Assembly: GCF_963576615.1 (NCBI RefSeq)
Contig: NC_088708.1
Location: 4,340,001-4,404,000, forward strand
DNA: 64,000 nt
Origin: Watersipora subatra
Taxonomy: Eukaryota > Bryozoa > Gymnolaemata > Cheilostomatida > Watersiporidae
Direction of reading: 5' to 3'
The notes under the pieces were generated by a model. That model was not told the origin of the DNA and made no database searches. It saw only the letters and a program-made list of their open reading frames with translations. The stretch's first letter is position 1. Every line of letters starts with the position of its first letter. The position numbers and the translations under genes were made by a program. Shown here piece after piece: positions 1 through 11,916 of this stretch.

Positions 1-420
1 GGCAATCCCTGACAGAAAATGGTTTCTCCCGATCACCCTCGCCTCATCCTGGTCTTCTTGGTCCAACTCCAGCCGAGTTGGACCCCCATCGCGGTACTCT
101 ATTTGGGCACACTGTCGACAGACTTCGCAGGTCTGTCTGCTTAAGCCATCGGCGTTGCCAAGCTTTAATCTTGCGCATTGCTCCAGCTTGTACTTGAAGT
201 CGGCTAGCACCTCTAGCCAATGCGCCAACTGGCGGAGGGCTCCTTCCTGCGGGAAGAGCCATCGCAGGGAGGCATGGTCCGTGTGAAGCCAAAACTCCTG
301 TCCGTATAAGTATGGGCGAAAGTGTTTTACCGCTTTGACCACTGCCAACAACTCTCTGCGTGTCATGCAATAATTTCGCTCCGATGGGGTGAGTGTTTTG
401 CTATAGTAAGCAATCACTTG
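1..420 (-). pseudogene. Gypsy RNase H domain and start of the linker to integrase
   Basis: The minus strand carries an RNase H-like segment (VVKAVKHFRPYLYGQEF, then HTDHASLRWLF and LEVLADFKYKLEQ) and a GNADGLSR motif that marks the end of this domain in gypsy elements. A Cys-rich stretch (CEVCRQC) follows and runs off the left edge towards integrase. In the open frame given by position 44-370 the protein is only an antisense or shifted shadow. Confidence 0.75.
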
Positions 421-714
421 TTCCTGGTCGCGATACTGCTGTGACAGCACAGCTCACATGCCGCACTCGCTGGCATCCGTGTCCAGGATATAGGTATTCC
501 TGAGATCCGGATCCCCTAGCATCGGTGCTGTGGTGAGGCTGTGGCGCAGGGTGTCAAACACTGCCTGCTCTTCCCCTGCCCATTGCCAGGGCTATTCCTT
601 CCCCACTAGCCGGTGGAAGGAGTTTGCAATGGTGGCAAATCTAGGGATGTACTGTCGGTAGTACTCGGCAGTACCTAAGAACCCTTGCAGTTCCCGGACT
701 CCACGCGGAACAGG

Positions 715-2318
715 TCACTGCTCCACCACCTCCATTTTGGCTGGGTCTGTGGCAACCCCTTTGCTACTTACTATGTGGCCCAAGTACCACACTTCGGACT
801 GTAGCAGTTCGCATTTTGTTGGTTTGAGCTTGTGTCCGGTTTGCCGTAGCCGCAGGAACACTTTTTCCAGCCGCTGGAGGTGGGGGTCAAAATCAGGTGC
901 GATAACAATCACATCATCCAGGTACCATAGTAACATTTGCCAGTGGAGCCCGTGTAAAGCCGTGGTCACACGAGCACCGAACCGACGTAGGATCGGTTCG
1001 GTTCGGAGGCTGGTTCGGTTCGTGGCACATGTCACACGGCCACCGAAGTAACTTCACTTCTTAGATACCATACGTATAGAGGCAGGACACGGTTTCATTA
1101 GTAGTTTTTATGTATTTGAGTTAAATATTTCTATTGTAAACAAAAAACTTTGAGGAACTATTATAAATCATAATTACACAGCAGATTTATCAGAAGATCG
1201 TTCGGCTGCTCAAAATAAATCACTCGATACAAATATTTTGCTAACCCTTCCCATCAACATAATTATATTTTTTTATTAACATATGAATGTTTTTCTATGC
1301 TGAGTACATAACAAACAAAAACAGTCTTTATCATAGTACTGTGGTTTTACATAAATAAATCAGTCAACGATAGTTCATCAGGATGAATATGACACATTAC
1401 TTATATTCTACACGAAAGAAAATCACAACCATTCCCCTACATTTATGCAAAACTTAAGTGCAACATCTTACATTTATGCAACCCAATCACAAGTCCGGGT
1501 GAACCTTGTCGTAAATTGCTTCATGTTGTTTATTTAACGAAATAAAAGTATCGTCCCATTTCTTTTTTAACTTTACTCACACGCACGTAAGAAAAAATGT
1601 GACGCGTGCTCGCTAGAATTCTAGAATTTTAACCAGCCAATAAGAGCAAGGATTCGGCACGAAATTTCGAGCAGTACCGAAATAGTTCGCTTCGGCCAGA
1701 AATGTCCTTAGCCGAACTTTTTAGAGCTGAAAACGACGTCGTTTTGCGTCATTTAGTTCGGTTCGGTGCCCGTGTGACCACGGCTTAACACTATCACCAT
1801 CAACTGTTGGAAGGTGGCTGGGGCGGAAGTCAACCCGAAAAGAAGGACTCTTCATTTCCACAATCCTGAGCAAGTGATGAAGGCTGATTTTTCCCTGGCA
1901 TCTTCGTCCAGCGGAACCTGCCAGTATCCGCTGACGGGATCGAGGGTACTAAAATATCGGCTTCCAGCCTAGGCATCCAGACATCCACACTTTCACCTAT
2001 CCGGAGAATGGGATAGGCGTCTTGTTCTGTTACTGCGTTGAGCCTTCGGTAATCCACACAGAACCACCATTTTCTATCTTTTTTCTTCCCTAACACAGTA
2101 GGTGAGCGCCACGTTCCTCCAGCCGGCTCAATTAACCCTCTGGCCAACAGGACCTGTACCTGTCTCTCGGCTTCCGCTTTCTTTTCCAGCCCTAGGCGGT
2201 GAGGGGGTTGACGAATAGGTCGTGTCCTGTCTTTCACGGGTATGGAGTGCTCCACGAGCGACGTTTTACCCATATCGCCATCAACAGTGCTAAACACTGA
2301 CCCATACTTGGTCAGCAA
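715..2318 (-). pseudogene. Gypsy reverse transcriptase, split by a MITE
   Basis: The first part (2318 to about 1830) contains the fingers region with GLIEPAGGTWRSPTVLGKKK and the FCVDYRRLNAVT motif of Ty3/gypsy RTs. After a frameshifted section, the palm resumes with FGLTSAPATF and ends at the TAA that borders the MITE. Beyond the MITE the YLDDVIVIA catalytic box (YxDD type) and a GHKLKPTKCELLQSEVWYLG stretch follow, the latter typical of the end of RT just before RNase H. The MITE together with internal frame changes makes the gene non-functional. Confidence 0.9.
958..1785. mobile_element. Harbinger-like MITE inside the gypsy RT
   Basis: The 828-bp segment starts AGCCGTGGTCACACGAGCAC and ends with its reverse complement, about 28 bp of terminal inverted repeat with one mismatch. 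TAA is repeated on both sides (955-957 and 1786-1788). A 3-bp TAA/TTA target duplication is characteristic of PIF/Harbinger elements. Subterminal GGTTCGGTTCG repeats occur near both ends. There is no coding capacity, so it is non-autonomous. The interior is AT-rich, unlike the host retrotransposon, and the insertion postdates it. Confidence 0.85.
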
Positions 2319-2689
2319 GGTATCCAGCTTTTTAGCCTACTCTGCGTTCTGGCATGAGGGTCTGCCAGCCTGGTACAGTTCCTGCAGATTCTAGGGGATC
2401 CGCGGCTCGGCCTCGACTCGGGTGATCGGCACAACAGGGCCTCCCTTGAGGGGAGGGGCGCCGGCGATGAGAGGAGGCGTTTCCACACCAGTGTAAGTGC
2501 CTACAGTAGTTCCCGTACAGATGGTCAGAAGTTGGGGTTCGGGTTGAGACACTTAACCAACACCTTGAGCATTGGTCTGTCTTCACTAATCTGACTGACT
2601 TATGACGACTTCTTTGGTCTTCACTTCGCAGAGCCTTATTGGGAGTCGGATTACACCGTAAAAGGGTAACCTGGTCCCATCAGCAAGCA

Positions 2690-2840
2690 GGCCATGGGTG
2701 TCACTCTCCTCCAATCATTCTCTTACACCTCGGGAAGTCGGTCGAACACCTGTTTTCCCAGCAGGTTAGTGGTGCATCCGGTATCCAACAAGAAGTGCAC
2801 TACTCGACCTTCGATTTTACCCGGAGAAAGTAACTGGTAG
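2690..2840 (-). pseudogene. Gypsy aspartic protease fragment
   Basis: The minus strand reads VHFLLDTGCTTNLL followed by GKQVFDRLP. The DTG triad with a hydrophobic run before it and a Thr/Asn-Leu after it is the active-site signature of retropepsin-like proteases. The stretch is short and the flanking frames are broken. It lies between gag and RT, the normal position. Confidence 0.65.
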
Positions 2841-3733
2841 AGTGTGGGCATGCCAGCAGGTGTGGTTGAGCGGTTTACCTGTGCTCGAAAGGGGTTGTCT
2901 GAGGCTGCTCCATTCGTGCAAGTAGAAAACGTGTATGGGGGAATCTCTTTGGATGGCGGGGGCTGTCTTCTGCGAGACAGAGCACCAAGGTACCTGAGAG
3001 GAAGGCATAGTGCTTACTTCGGGAGGACTCATGTCTGACTCTTCTAGGTGTAGTGGTTGGAACGTGCTTTGGGTAGCTGTGGGGGTTGCTTGGGGGGGGG
3101 GAGTTCTGGGTCAGCCTGACTTTCTCGGATAGGTTCATCCAGGTGAGGCCTTGGCTGAAACGGTGCTTAGTTTTTTCTTTGTTTCCGCAGGGGCCTCATT
3201 GCAGCTAGTAGTGGGTGCTGCTGCGGCCTTTTTCCGTTTACCGGCTCCTTTTTTTTTGACTGGGCCACTCCTTTCGGAGATGTCCGGTGCCTCCACATCC
3301 CCAACTAATGGTACGCTTACTTTCTGGAGGCTCTGTTGGCTGGTTTTGCAGCTGCTTGACCTGTTTTACCAGCTACTTTACTGTCGATAGCAGTTCATTC
3401 AAGGTGTCCGGTTTGACACTGCGTACTACACCATGTCCTGTATTGGCCTCTGGGTCTTCTATTTCTTCAACCACAGTTCGGATGGCTTTGCCCAAAGTCG
3501 GTTTTTCTCCAGATTTGATCTGAAGAAATTCTCCTCCAGCCCGTACTGCATCCGCGAAAATCTCTGTGGGTACCGTTAAGACATTCCGCTGTAGTTGAGT
3601 TTGCCGTGGGAGTTTGAGAAGTACTCCTTTGCCATGTTGCTTGTTAATGGTTCGGGCAGTTCCGGTAGGCTATTCGGACTAACCATTCAATTTCCATTGC
3701 GTGTTCCTGCAAGGAGGTTTAAGTTCCTTTTTT

Positions 3734-3990
3734 TTAAAACTGTTCAGCTCTGTTCGGGCTTGTCGGGAAGATAGTCCAAATCGGCTCGATTAGCTTCAAA
3801 AATGGCCGCCACCCCAACTGCCCTTCCGCAGGACTCTGCCTCTCCTTCAAAGCCTCTCTGAGGTGCAGTGTGCTGGCCCCGTCGGCCCACCTATTTGCAG
3901 CTGCGATTTTTCTAAATCTGGTAATGAAGTATTCTGGGTCTCCGATGCCATTATACTCTGGCATTTCGGAACTGGGAGGCCGGTTTCAAG
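3734..3990 (-). pseudogene. Gypsy gag fragment
   Basis: The minus-strand translation starts PEYNGIGDPEYFITRF and continues to a Trp-containing segment and a LREALK stretch. This resembles the amino part of the retrotransposon gag domain, where a short 'YxGxxD...F..RF...A..N.W' pattern is common. The reading frame breaks on both sides, so only a fragment of the capsid precursor remains. It lies between the LTR and the protease, as expected. Confidence 0.6.
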
Positions 3991-4411
3991 TTTCGACTGA
4001 ATCTGACAAGTTTCCCAATGGTGTCAGCTAGTCGGTTCGTGTCCCAGTCTACACTCCTTGCCTCTTTTGAGACATGACTTGAGCTTCTCCCCGAGTGAGG
4101 GAACCGTTATAGATGATCGTGGCCTGACTTGGAGTGCTTAAACCTTTTTTGGCAGTATCGAGCGACTTACAGGGTGGGGGTGGTTGGCGTAGTGCCAGTT
4201 ATCAAACCTTCATTGAGAACTTGCTCATTTTAAAACCTTAGGCTTTTTTACGAATGTGGGGGATAGCTGTACAGCTATCTTGGCCAGATTCGTAACCCCA
4301 GGTGTTTGCCATACTATTATGGTTTTCCTCTACTAAGGTCTGTTGGAGTTTGATTTGCAAATTTCTAGAAGGTACCTGCCGAGTTCGGCGCAATTCCACT
4401 GCTGCCACCAG

Positions 4412-4622
4412 TGTAATGGAATTTGCCGGTCTTTACTTGGCACGCTCTAGATTATTACATAAAAAGAAGAGAATGCGTGTAGTTTAGTTTTTATTACAGA
4501 AGGAAATTCCACTAACCGAGGAGCGTACAGCTATCTGTTCTGCCCAACTGAGTGAGCGTACTCCTTTATATACAACAAAACGTGCCCATTAAAGCTAATG
4601 AAACTGAGTAAAAAACCGTACA
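4412..4622 (-). repeat. Probable 5' LTR of the gypsy element
   Basis: On the minus strand a TATA-like box (GTATATAAAGG, near 4575-4565) is followed about 80 bp later by an AATAAA signal (near 4495-4490). The segment ends in ATTACA at 4412, directly before a TGGTGGCAGCAGTGG sequence that has the look of a tRNA primer-binding site. The proposed outer end is TGTA at 4622, giving TG...CA termini and a short LTR of about 211 bp. The partner LTR is outside the window, so the outer boundary is inferred. Confidence 0.5.
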
Positions 4623-6066
4623 ACATTATTAATAAACAGAATTGCTAATCCACTGGCATGGTTATAATACAGCGATAGACGAAGACTTAATTGTTATAGC
4701 GATATAATATATGGACAAATTAATAATGATATAATAAAAAGAACAACACAGCATGCAAGATATAACATAAAAAAATATCTACAAGAATTGCAATGTCATG
4801 GCCAGGCGTCCACCATGCATACATGCACAATAGATCTTCGTGAAAACTCATCCCAGAATCAAGTATTGAGTTGACTTGTTTGCAACCACAACACGATAGC
4901 GAGATGTGAATGCTGCTCAAACTTGCGTATGAGTGAGCCAACAAATTTATCACAATTTGCAGGTTGCATATGATTGAAACGAAAATCTACTCTGGTTTTA
5001 ATGTATATAATGTTAATAAAACTAGAATACATAAACCCTAATTTCATCAATCAGAATGGTGATAGGCCTAATGCCAGACTCTCCTATTCCGAAATGATAT
5101 GGGAGTTAAAGCACGTGTTCATGAGTTTGCTGAACATGGCATTTGACAATTTCGTACTATGCTGTACATATGTTTGAAAAGCTAGCAGTGTCAGCTGATC
5201 GACAGTATCAACTTCATACTAATGTGTAGTCGCAGTATACGTTCTGTTTCATATCTTGAAGATTGCGCATTTGCATACATTGCTTGGTTCTAAGTATTGC
5301 GTCATAAAAGTAAATGCGCAGTAGATCGCAGAGGGCAATTTGCAGTAGAAGCACAGTTGCAGTAAATGTTTACTGCACGTGAGAAAGTTTTAATGTACTG
5401 TAAAAGTATTGCGTTGCCACGGCCAAGCCTGTTTAGAACAGATACCTCCAATTTTAGCATACCATACCATTACCTAATTTGGTCTTAAATTTAATTTCAA
5501 GTGCAATGCAAAAGTCAACTGGGTTGAAGTATAAATTTTGGAGTTATCAACGCCGAGTTATTTATCAGCTTACTACACACAATTGAGCTTAATCGATAGC
5601 TATCTAAGTATTTTGTACTTGTCATTTTTGTAATGCATTAACTTTTTCATACATCAATTCCAATTCATCGATTGGATTCCTACATCAAAGTCACGTTCCA
5701 TTATCAATAATATGTTTTATGAAATTAAATAAAGCTTTATATTCAATCAACTACAATTTTGTAGTTTTCATAGCTGTTTGTGTCATAAAAAACCTTGCAA
5801 AGTGAACAACCGGGTGAAAAAAACACTCATAATACCTGTATATTACACACTTACAGTAAAGGTATGAAACTAGCCTTTCGTTGTAATAATAAATATTTTG
5901 AGCTAAAGGACCAAATCGATATTTGTACCAAGTTAAACAATATTGCAACCTCAAATTGTAACCCCAACTTCATTGGTGTTTATTGGTACTACCTCCTAAG
6001 CTATTAAAAGTAATAAGACATCCGTTTTTCCACGCCACACATTTTATCCTATCCCGTTTCACGATA
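4623..6066. other. No gene recognised
   Basis: AT-rich sequence with only short random ORFs. A small cluster of the motif GCAGTA/ACTGC lies at about 5310-5385 and resembles the larger clusters near 60770-61580. No splice-bounded coding exon, RNA gene or transposon protein was recognised. Confidence 0.5.
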
Positions 6067-6075
6067 GGTACTATT

Positions 6076-6252
6076 CAGACCTGCCAACCCACGAGTGGGG
6101 CAATGTGTGAGATTTGGTTTTGGGGCAATTGATGTATCAATGATAGCATATATAAAATTTTTGAAATTGGGGCAAAAATCTCACGCATTTTCAGTTTTTC
6201 TTTGGGGTGATAGCGTGAGTCTCACGCCCAATGCGTGAGAGTTGGCAGGTAT
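6076..6252. mobile_element. 177-bp MITE with 9-bp target duplication
   Basis: The element has terminal inverted repeats (CAGACCTGCCAAC at left, GTTGGCAGGTAT at right) and is flanked by direct repeats GGTACTATT at 6067-6075 and 6253-6261. The right half carries a TCTCACGC/GCGTGAGA palindromic pattern. A 9-bp duplication suggests a Mutator-like or related superfamily, but I cannot assign it firmly. It encodes nothing. Confidence 0.75.
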
Positions 6253-6261
6253 GGTACTATT

Positions 6262-6878
6262 TCATGTCAACTGTTCTTACCTCAGATGTTGGTAAATAAA
6301 GGAAAACAATAATTACTTCGTAATAAAGTTACAACAACCCAGTTTAATATAAACTTAAATGTTAGATGAACTCCTAAATTCTTAATAAACATTAGTTTTA
6401 GGCGGTTAGTCAAGATTTGATAGCAGATGGCGCCATGTCGAGATTGCAGCAATTATTGTGAAATCGTTTTAGCGTTGTAAAAAAAGCTAGTTTCTTGAAA
6501 ATGATATATTCTATTGAGAAATATCCGTTCTGTCAAGGTAAAATGTATAATAACAATTTAAAGAAAGACACAACCTATTATTCATTGTTCATATTAATTT
6601 TGCAGAGACTGCGTTTTACTTACGTTCGATGCGCCCTTGAAGTGCCTTTATAACTTGAGAATTTTTAATGTTTACAAATGGCCATTGACATAAGCAGTTT
6701 TGTTGGTTGGGTTGAATAAGCCTTCCAACCTGCAATTATTGTGATTTAATTTGTCTATGTTTTTCTTGTTTTATCATGGACACCGCGATAGTGTTGTTAT
6801 TGATAGGTACTTGTGTATATAAGCTTGATATGCGCATGGTCTATGGCCGTCAGTTATATAAGTCGTCGAAAGTTGTAA
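6262..6878. other. No gene recognised
   Basis: AT-rich non-coding sequence. Two TATATAAG strings occur near 6832 and 6855, just before the open stretch at 6879-7145. Whether they act as TATA boxes is unknown. Confidence 0.3.
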
Positions 6879-7145
6879 AAAGCTAGGTACATAATTCCTA
6901 CGGTAATTATTCTATGTTCTACTAGTTATACTCAGGGTCATTCTACAAACGCAACTGCTAGTCACAAACAATTTGATTGTCAAGGCCGAGTAGACGCCCC
7001 TCGAGCTATTTACTACAACGATCCAACTTTTGTCAAACTCAGGATCGAATGTGCTGAGCGAAAATGCGGCGGTAAATTTTGGAAATTACGTACGCTTACC
7101 ACGCAGCCATACAGTAACTGGCCAGTAACTATTAATTACGGTTAG
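6879..7145 (+). CDS. Unrecognised 88-codon open stretch without its own ATG
   Basis: From the TAA at 6876 to the TAG at 7143 one frame stays open for 88 codons. It begins with a hydrophobic run (YIIPTVIILCSTSY) like a signal-peptide core, followed by a polar segment and a Lys/Arg/Cys-containing part (CAERKCGGKFWKL). There is no in-frame ATG, so it could only be an exon whose start lies upstream; an AG acceptor sits at 6884-6885. I do not recognise any family, and chance is a realistic alternative. Confidence 0.15.
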   Translation, partial: KARYIIPTVIILCSTSYTQGHSTNATASHKQFDCQGRVDAPRAIYYNDPTFVKLRIECAERKCGGKFWKLRTLTTQPYSNWPVTINYG

Positions 7146-8557
7146 CTTGTAGCCTAGATAGCTCGTTATAACTAATAAGATTAATTTGCAGCTTTTAATA
7201 GCAAACAGCAGGTCAATGAATTTGTTTGGTATGAATGTATGGCTACCTGCTGTAATTAATTATGTAAAGCTTTGCCTTTGTATTACATGCTAGTAAACCA
7301 GGCGCGTGTAGCCTGTAGTCGTTTGACGCATTCGCGTAAGGAAGTCTGATTTTTTCTATTGCCCGCTTGTTTTGTATGTTTTTTTTATTCTTTTGTTGAT
7401 TATTTTTCATAAATGCTTATATCGATCTATTTTTATTCATACACATACAATATGCATTCGGTATATCTATAGGCCTAACGTTCATTTTTCGGTTCCTGTT
7501 AGCGATCGTTTTTCTTTTGTTTTAATATCATCATATGTTTATAGCAAACTTACTCAGCTGTGGCAAACTAAGAGACTGGATCTGAATATATACTTTTATG
7601 CTTTATTCTTAAATTATTTTCGGTTTTGTGTAATAATTACCTTTTAGATAGAAGGAAATCCTATCGTAGGGTTTGTGGCTGATGTCACGCGAACTACAAA
7701 ATCTTGCATTCTCTCAAGTCATCATAGGTTGATAACCTGGTAAAGTTATTTTTATCTATAAAAACCCTAGTTCATAGTAAAAAAAATGTTTTTGACGGAT
7801 AGTCTAGTTTCTGTGACTAAAACTTACAAGAAACAATTTCATTGGTACATTGAAAGGGAATTGCCAGTTGGTTTATAGGCTAGTTTTAGTGTCATAATTT
7901 TCCCAAAGAAAACAATTGAGTGGTAATTGCAATCAATAAAAGCTTTCGGTTTTTTATACAAAGACACAAAACTGAAAGTGTAGGCATAGCAATGCTTAAG
8001 TTTGAAGGTAGAGATGGTGATAGTCTAACAAAGACTAGGTGGAGTCTAATTAGCACCCAACTGTTTTCCTTTTGTACAATTATGATACTATAGCAGAGTT
8101 GGCCAAAATTTTTTGTTAGCGGTCCAAACTTTGGAAATGAAGCAGTCAGTTGGGCCACAAAAGTTTTGGTTTTATAATTACATATATTTTCACATAAAAC
8201 AGAAGTAACACAGGTAATGAACACAGGCAATAAACAATACTTATTCTTCTGTTAGAAAAAAACATAAATTAGTATAAATAATGCATATACACTGTTATGT
8301 CACGTATTAACCAATTAGATTTGTGATAACACTGGATTAGCCAATATTACAACAACAACAAGAGTTCACGAGACTACGGTTCAAGCATGGTATAGGACGA
8401 TGGCCTTAGACAATCAGTTTACGGCTAAAACTTATTACTATTATTAGGGCTGGCCAGCCACTTAGATTATTTACATCAACGTCAACACTTGAATCACTTA
8501 ACACTACTAAGGTAAACAACTATCTTGTAACATACACTAAATGCATCAAAAATATGT
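7146..8557. other. No gene; solo hAT-like terminus near 8093
   Basis: The stretch is AT-rich with short ORFs only. At 8093-8160 the sequence CAGAGTTGGCCAAAATTTTT followed by a GGGCCAC string resembles the terminus of animal hAT elements (compare the hAT at 38925). I could not find its partner end, so it may be a broken element possibly related to the decayed transposase at 10506-11200. Confidence 0.35.
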
Positions 8558-8559
8558 TA

Positions 8560-9932
8560 CCCTAGGACACTTATGTATTCGCGGCATCTAACTTTCGCGT
8601 TTTCGCGGTGTCACCCTCTCGCGAAAGTTTCATGTGCGAAACTAAACTATCATAACAAACGAGCGAAAAAGTGAAACTAAATAGCTTTGTTCATTGATAC
8701 TGTAGAATGGAATTTTATAACGACATTTATTTTAACGTTTTTAAGGACCACTATAGCATCGTTAAAATATAAACCAACAAAATAATTTGACTGTCAAGAT
8801 TTATTAGGTTATTATTTTGCAATTAATTATGATTATTTTCCCATTAAGAATGATTTATAATAATAGGAATTTGATGTCAATGCACACGCGTTAGTAAAGT
8901 TTGCTGGGGACATCAATCAATGCAATGAGCACCGTGTGTTGAAAGAAAATAAGACACATGCACTGACACTCGCAGTACTACACAAGCAGCATGGCTCTGG
9001 AAAGGTTTGGATTCACCACTGACACCTCTTCAATAACTTGTAATTTTTTGAGAGTTGTTTTGTTTTAAGTGATGTGACTGACGAGACGTTTTTAAATTAA
9101 AATAGGCAAAACATGACCGCAGTTGAAACGCTCAGAAAAAATACATCTTTTTTCTTTTGAGCATTTTAACAAAGATCAATTTTGCGGATTTTATTTTAAG
9201 TTCATCCGGAGGCTTTTACGCTTTCGATGGGACATGGCCAAGCGGGTGTTTGATAAAACTTAATCTTCTGCAAACCTTTATAAAAGTCGTTAACAAAAAT
9301 ATTTTGCCTCTGATGATGATAATAATGACGCCTAAGAACTACTAAGTAAAAGTTGATGTTTGTCTCTATGGCTTGGAATGAAGTGATATTCTACAGCGAT
9401 AAAAACCGCGTCCATGGCCGTTAGGCAAATAACTTTTCGAATAAATGATGTTGAGGTCAAGTTATCTGAAGGAATTTATTATTGCGTTGGAACTGACCAA
9501 ACAAATCCGTTTGAGTTGACCTTGTGTTTGAGATGAAATGTTACATTTTATCTGAGGGCGAGTTATCCTAGTTGGACTGTACTTACCGTAAAAAATTCCC
9601 AAAAAGTTGGGGTGGCTCAGCCGGCCAGCTGCCCCAGTGAAAACGGGCCTGTTGATAGTCCAAGAAACAAATGGCAGCAAGCGATCAAATTGCATTATCG
9701 ACCTTGCCCACACCATTCTACCTGCGGTTCACAATTACAAACTAGTCGCAAATTGAAATTTTTTTATTGGTGAACTGAACCTGAGGAATCTAATTATGTT
9801 TGTTCCACTGCATTTATTTCCACATCACTATATTTTCGCACTCATCAGAGCTGCGAAATTAAGTTGCTTCGAAATTTTACTCTGGGAGCTACTCACGAAA
9901 CTATATGCTAGCGAAATATAAGTGTTCTAGAG
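8560..9932. mobile_element. Non-autonomous element with TA target (Tc1/mariner-like)
   Basis: Left end CCCTAGGACACTTATGTATT and right end (reverse complement CTCTAGAACACTTATATTTC) form a terminal inverted repeat of about 25 bp with a few mismatches. TA flanks both ends (8558-8559, 9933-9934). Subterminal sequence is rich in TTCGCG/GCGAAA motifs at both ends. No transposase frame survives in the 1,373 bp. The TA target and TIR suggest Tc1/mariner, but other TA-targeting groups are possible. Confidence 0.65.
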
Positions 9933-9934
9933 TA

Positions 9935-10505
9935 TTATACATACAGTAATGTAGTGCACACACAGTACGGACTTAGACCAAAATGTTAATTACTAGGATG
10001 AAATTGGTTTTTAGTCTAGTTTCATCTGGGTACATGCTAATCTCATTGATTGATAAAAGTAGTCTTGCATGAGGACAGATCATTGCTTAGATTTGATAAG
10101 GGTCATCTTGGGAAATGCAGGCTCGCATAGATATATTGATGAGAATATTGTACACAGCCAAAGTGCTAGTCGAGTTATGTTAGGATACAATGCTTTTGCT
10201 ACAGCCTTGGTCGGGTGGGGGTCAAGTCAACTCAGCCTTGGCCAACTCGGGGGTCAAGGCATTATCTGTAGCTTGCAGGTGACATAGTTCTATCTGCATG
10301 GCAGTTACTGACAAGTCGATAGGAAGTTCACCTACGGCTAATTCCCAACCCCCATCAATTCTTATGTTAATTATTCCAATTTTATGAGCCGAGTCAACTT
10401 TTCTATTTTGTCAAATTTACTAAAATGCTTTGAAAACTCCTGACTCAGGTTGTTGATATGTTGATGTGTAGTGTTGGACATCATTTTTCTCCCTTTGATT
10501 CCGCA
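9935..10505. other. No gene recognised
   Basis: Non-coding sequence with short ORFs only. A Gly/Gln-coding GGTC/CTCGG-rich patch at about 10205-10260 is the only compositional feature. Confidence 0.4.
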
Positions 10506-11200
10506 TTAACTTGAGGCAAGAAAAGTGCAGCATATCTGATTGAATGTCACTTGTGAATAATGATAACTGCTAACCAAACGACTCACAGCGGAATAAAGGC
10601 CAACTATTAATTTGTCCTTCCCTCGCAGTTTCAAATTGAGTGTGTTGAGGTGCCCACAGATGCCAACCAGGGAAGCTATATCAGCCATGCGCTCTTCACT
10701 TTTTAGCATGTTAACAAACATCTCAGGACTTGAGCCACATGTTTCATGAAACAAACAAGTCTTCTGGTAACTGCTATATTCTGGTGAGAGCATTTCTTTT
10801 GCTGAGCCAACGAACATTGTTGTGGGTGAGAAGCTCATCATACTGGGCATCAGTATTTCTTAGAAACCGTCCTAATTTCCTGTGATAAAATGCCGATTTG
10901 CTCATGAGATCACCTTCATTACATCTGTCATCAGCATGAGGAAATCTTCATTAAGCTTGCCACACAGCAGTGTTTGATGAATTATGCAATGGAAAGCTAG
11001 CAGTTTTGGCTGACTTGTTTTTAATCTCCCTAACAATCCTTGCTAGTCATTGCTGTTGCTCCATCAGTGGTAACAGAAACACAATTCGTAAAAGACAGTC
11101 CTGCTTCTCTTTACTTTTCCAAGGGTGTTATATGTCATATTGTAGATCCTGTTGTGTCTCCTTCGATGCCAACAAGAGTTAACAGCTCTTCTACAAATCT
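10506..11200 (-). pseudogene. Decayed hAT transposase
   Basis: A 114-codon open frame at 10506-10850 contains MADIASLVGICGHLNTLNLK followed by LRGKDK. This matches the 'L.DI..HLN.LN..LQGK' region of GTF2IRD2/ZBED-type hAT transposases, where the second half of the RNase H-like fold lies. Further upstream on the same strand (11200-10850), frames broken by stops read NCVSVTTDGA and AFHCIIHQTLLCGK, the usual catalytic-Asp and CxxH-like positions. Many stops and shifts show that it is dead. The hAT at 38925-41300 is of the same general type. Confidence 0.75.
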
Positions 11201-11830
11201 TTCTTCATTAAAAAGTCTACAAATGAGGATTTTGCAAATATTAGAAACAGAAATAACATTTTACAAACAGCTAACATATGATGCAGCAGTCTGTATTTAA
11301 TGCATTTTTATATTTTGTATTCACAACCATGTGCATAAACATTACAGCTAAATTGCATTTTTGTGTAACAAATCATGAAGACAGAAATATATTTACCTGA
11401 TAAATATGGCTAGTTGTGCCGCCACATCCCAAATACTTGTTGACTCATCTAGGGCTAACGAATACCATTGTGCATTATTCACTTTTGCATGTAGTTGCCA
11501 AACTAGGCCATTATCTCATTCATCTGTGCACCTTGTACATGTTTGCTGAGATAAGGAGCATGATTGCAGCTCATCAACAGTGTCTTTTTGTCAGGGAACA
11601 CTGTCTTTGCAACTTCCAACTTGCAAGACTTTACTAAATTAACATGACTGTATGCTGCCATAGCTTCCACACCCAATTCTGACACACGGCAAGGAAGTCT
11701 CTGTAGCTCTTTTTTTTAGTGAAGTAACATTGCAGTCTCTGACATAATTGTCATTCACAAACTTTCAACTTCTCTTTTCTTGCTAAAGAACCTGGTGGAA
11801 ACATTTGATCAAACTTCTCTCTGTACTTGA

Positions 11831-11916
11831 AGGTTGACTTGCAACCAAATTCACATTACAGTTATTTGGTATCAAAAGATTCACCATGTCTTACTCTGCT
11901 GTGTTGTAGATGCAAA
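11831..11916. repeat. Solo end of the TTAA-target MITE family
   Basis: About 86 bp starting AGGTTGACTTGCAACCAAAT match the termini of the elements at 29579-30457 and 48257-49163. The rest of the element and the TTAA on this side are missing. It sits beside the decayed hAT transposase. Confidence 0.7.

Larger units (their letters stand above)
1..4622 (-). mobile_element. Ty3/gypsy LTR retrotransposon, 5' part, cut by the window edge
   Basis: Read on the minus strand, the parts appear in Ty3/gypsy order: probable 5' LTR (4622-4412), primer-binding region, gag-like stretch (about 3990-3734), aspartic protease with a DTG motif (about 2780), reverse transcriptase (2318 to about 715) and RNase H (about 420-1). 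The integrase and 3' LTR would lie left of the window. Several frame changes and stops lie between gag and RT, and a MITE sits inside RT (958-1785), so this copy is inactive. Its GC content is clearly higher than that of the flanking DNA. Confidence 0.88.

Noticed and set aside
44-370. 108-codon minus ORF
   Set aside because: It is a shifted frame of the gypsy RNase H region; the correct frame gives recognisable RNase H motifs.
737-1051. 104-codon plus ORF
   Set aside because: Antisense of the gypsy RT and the MITE end; composition follows the RT codons.
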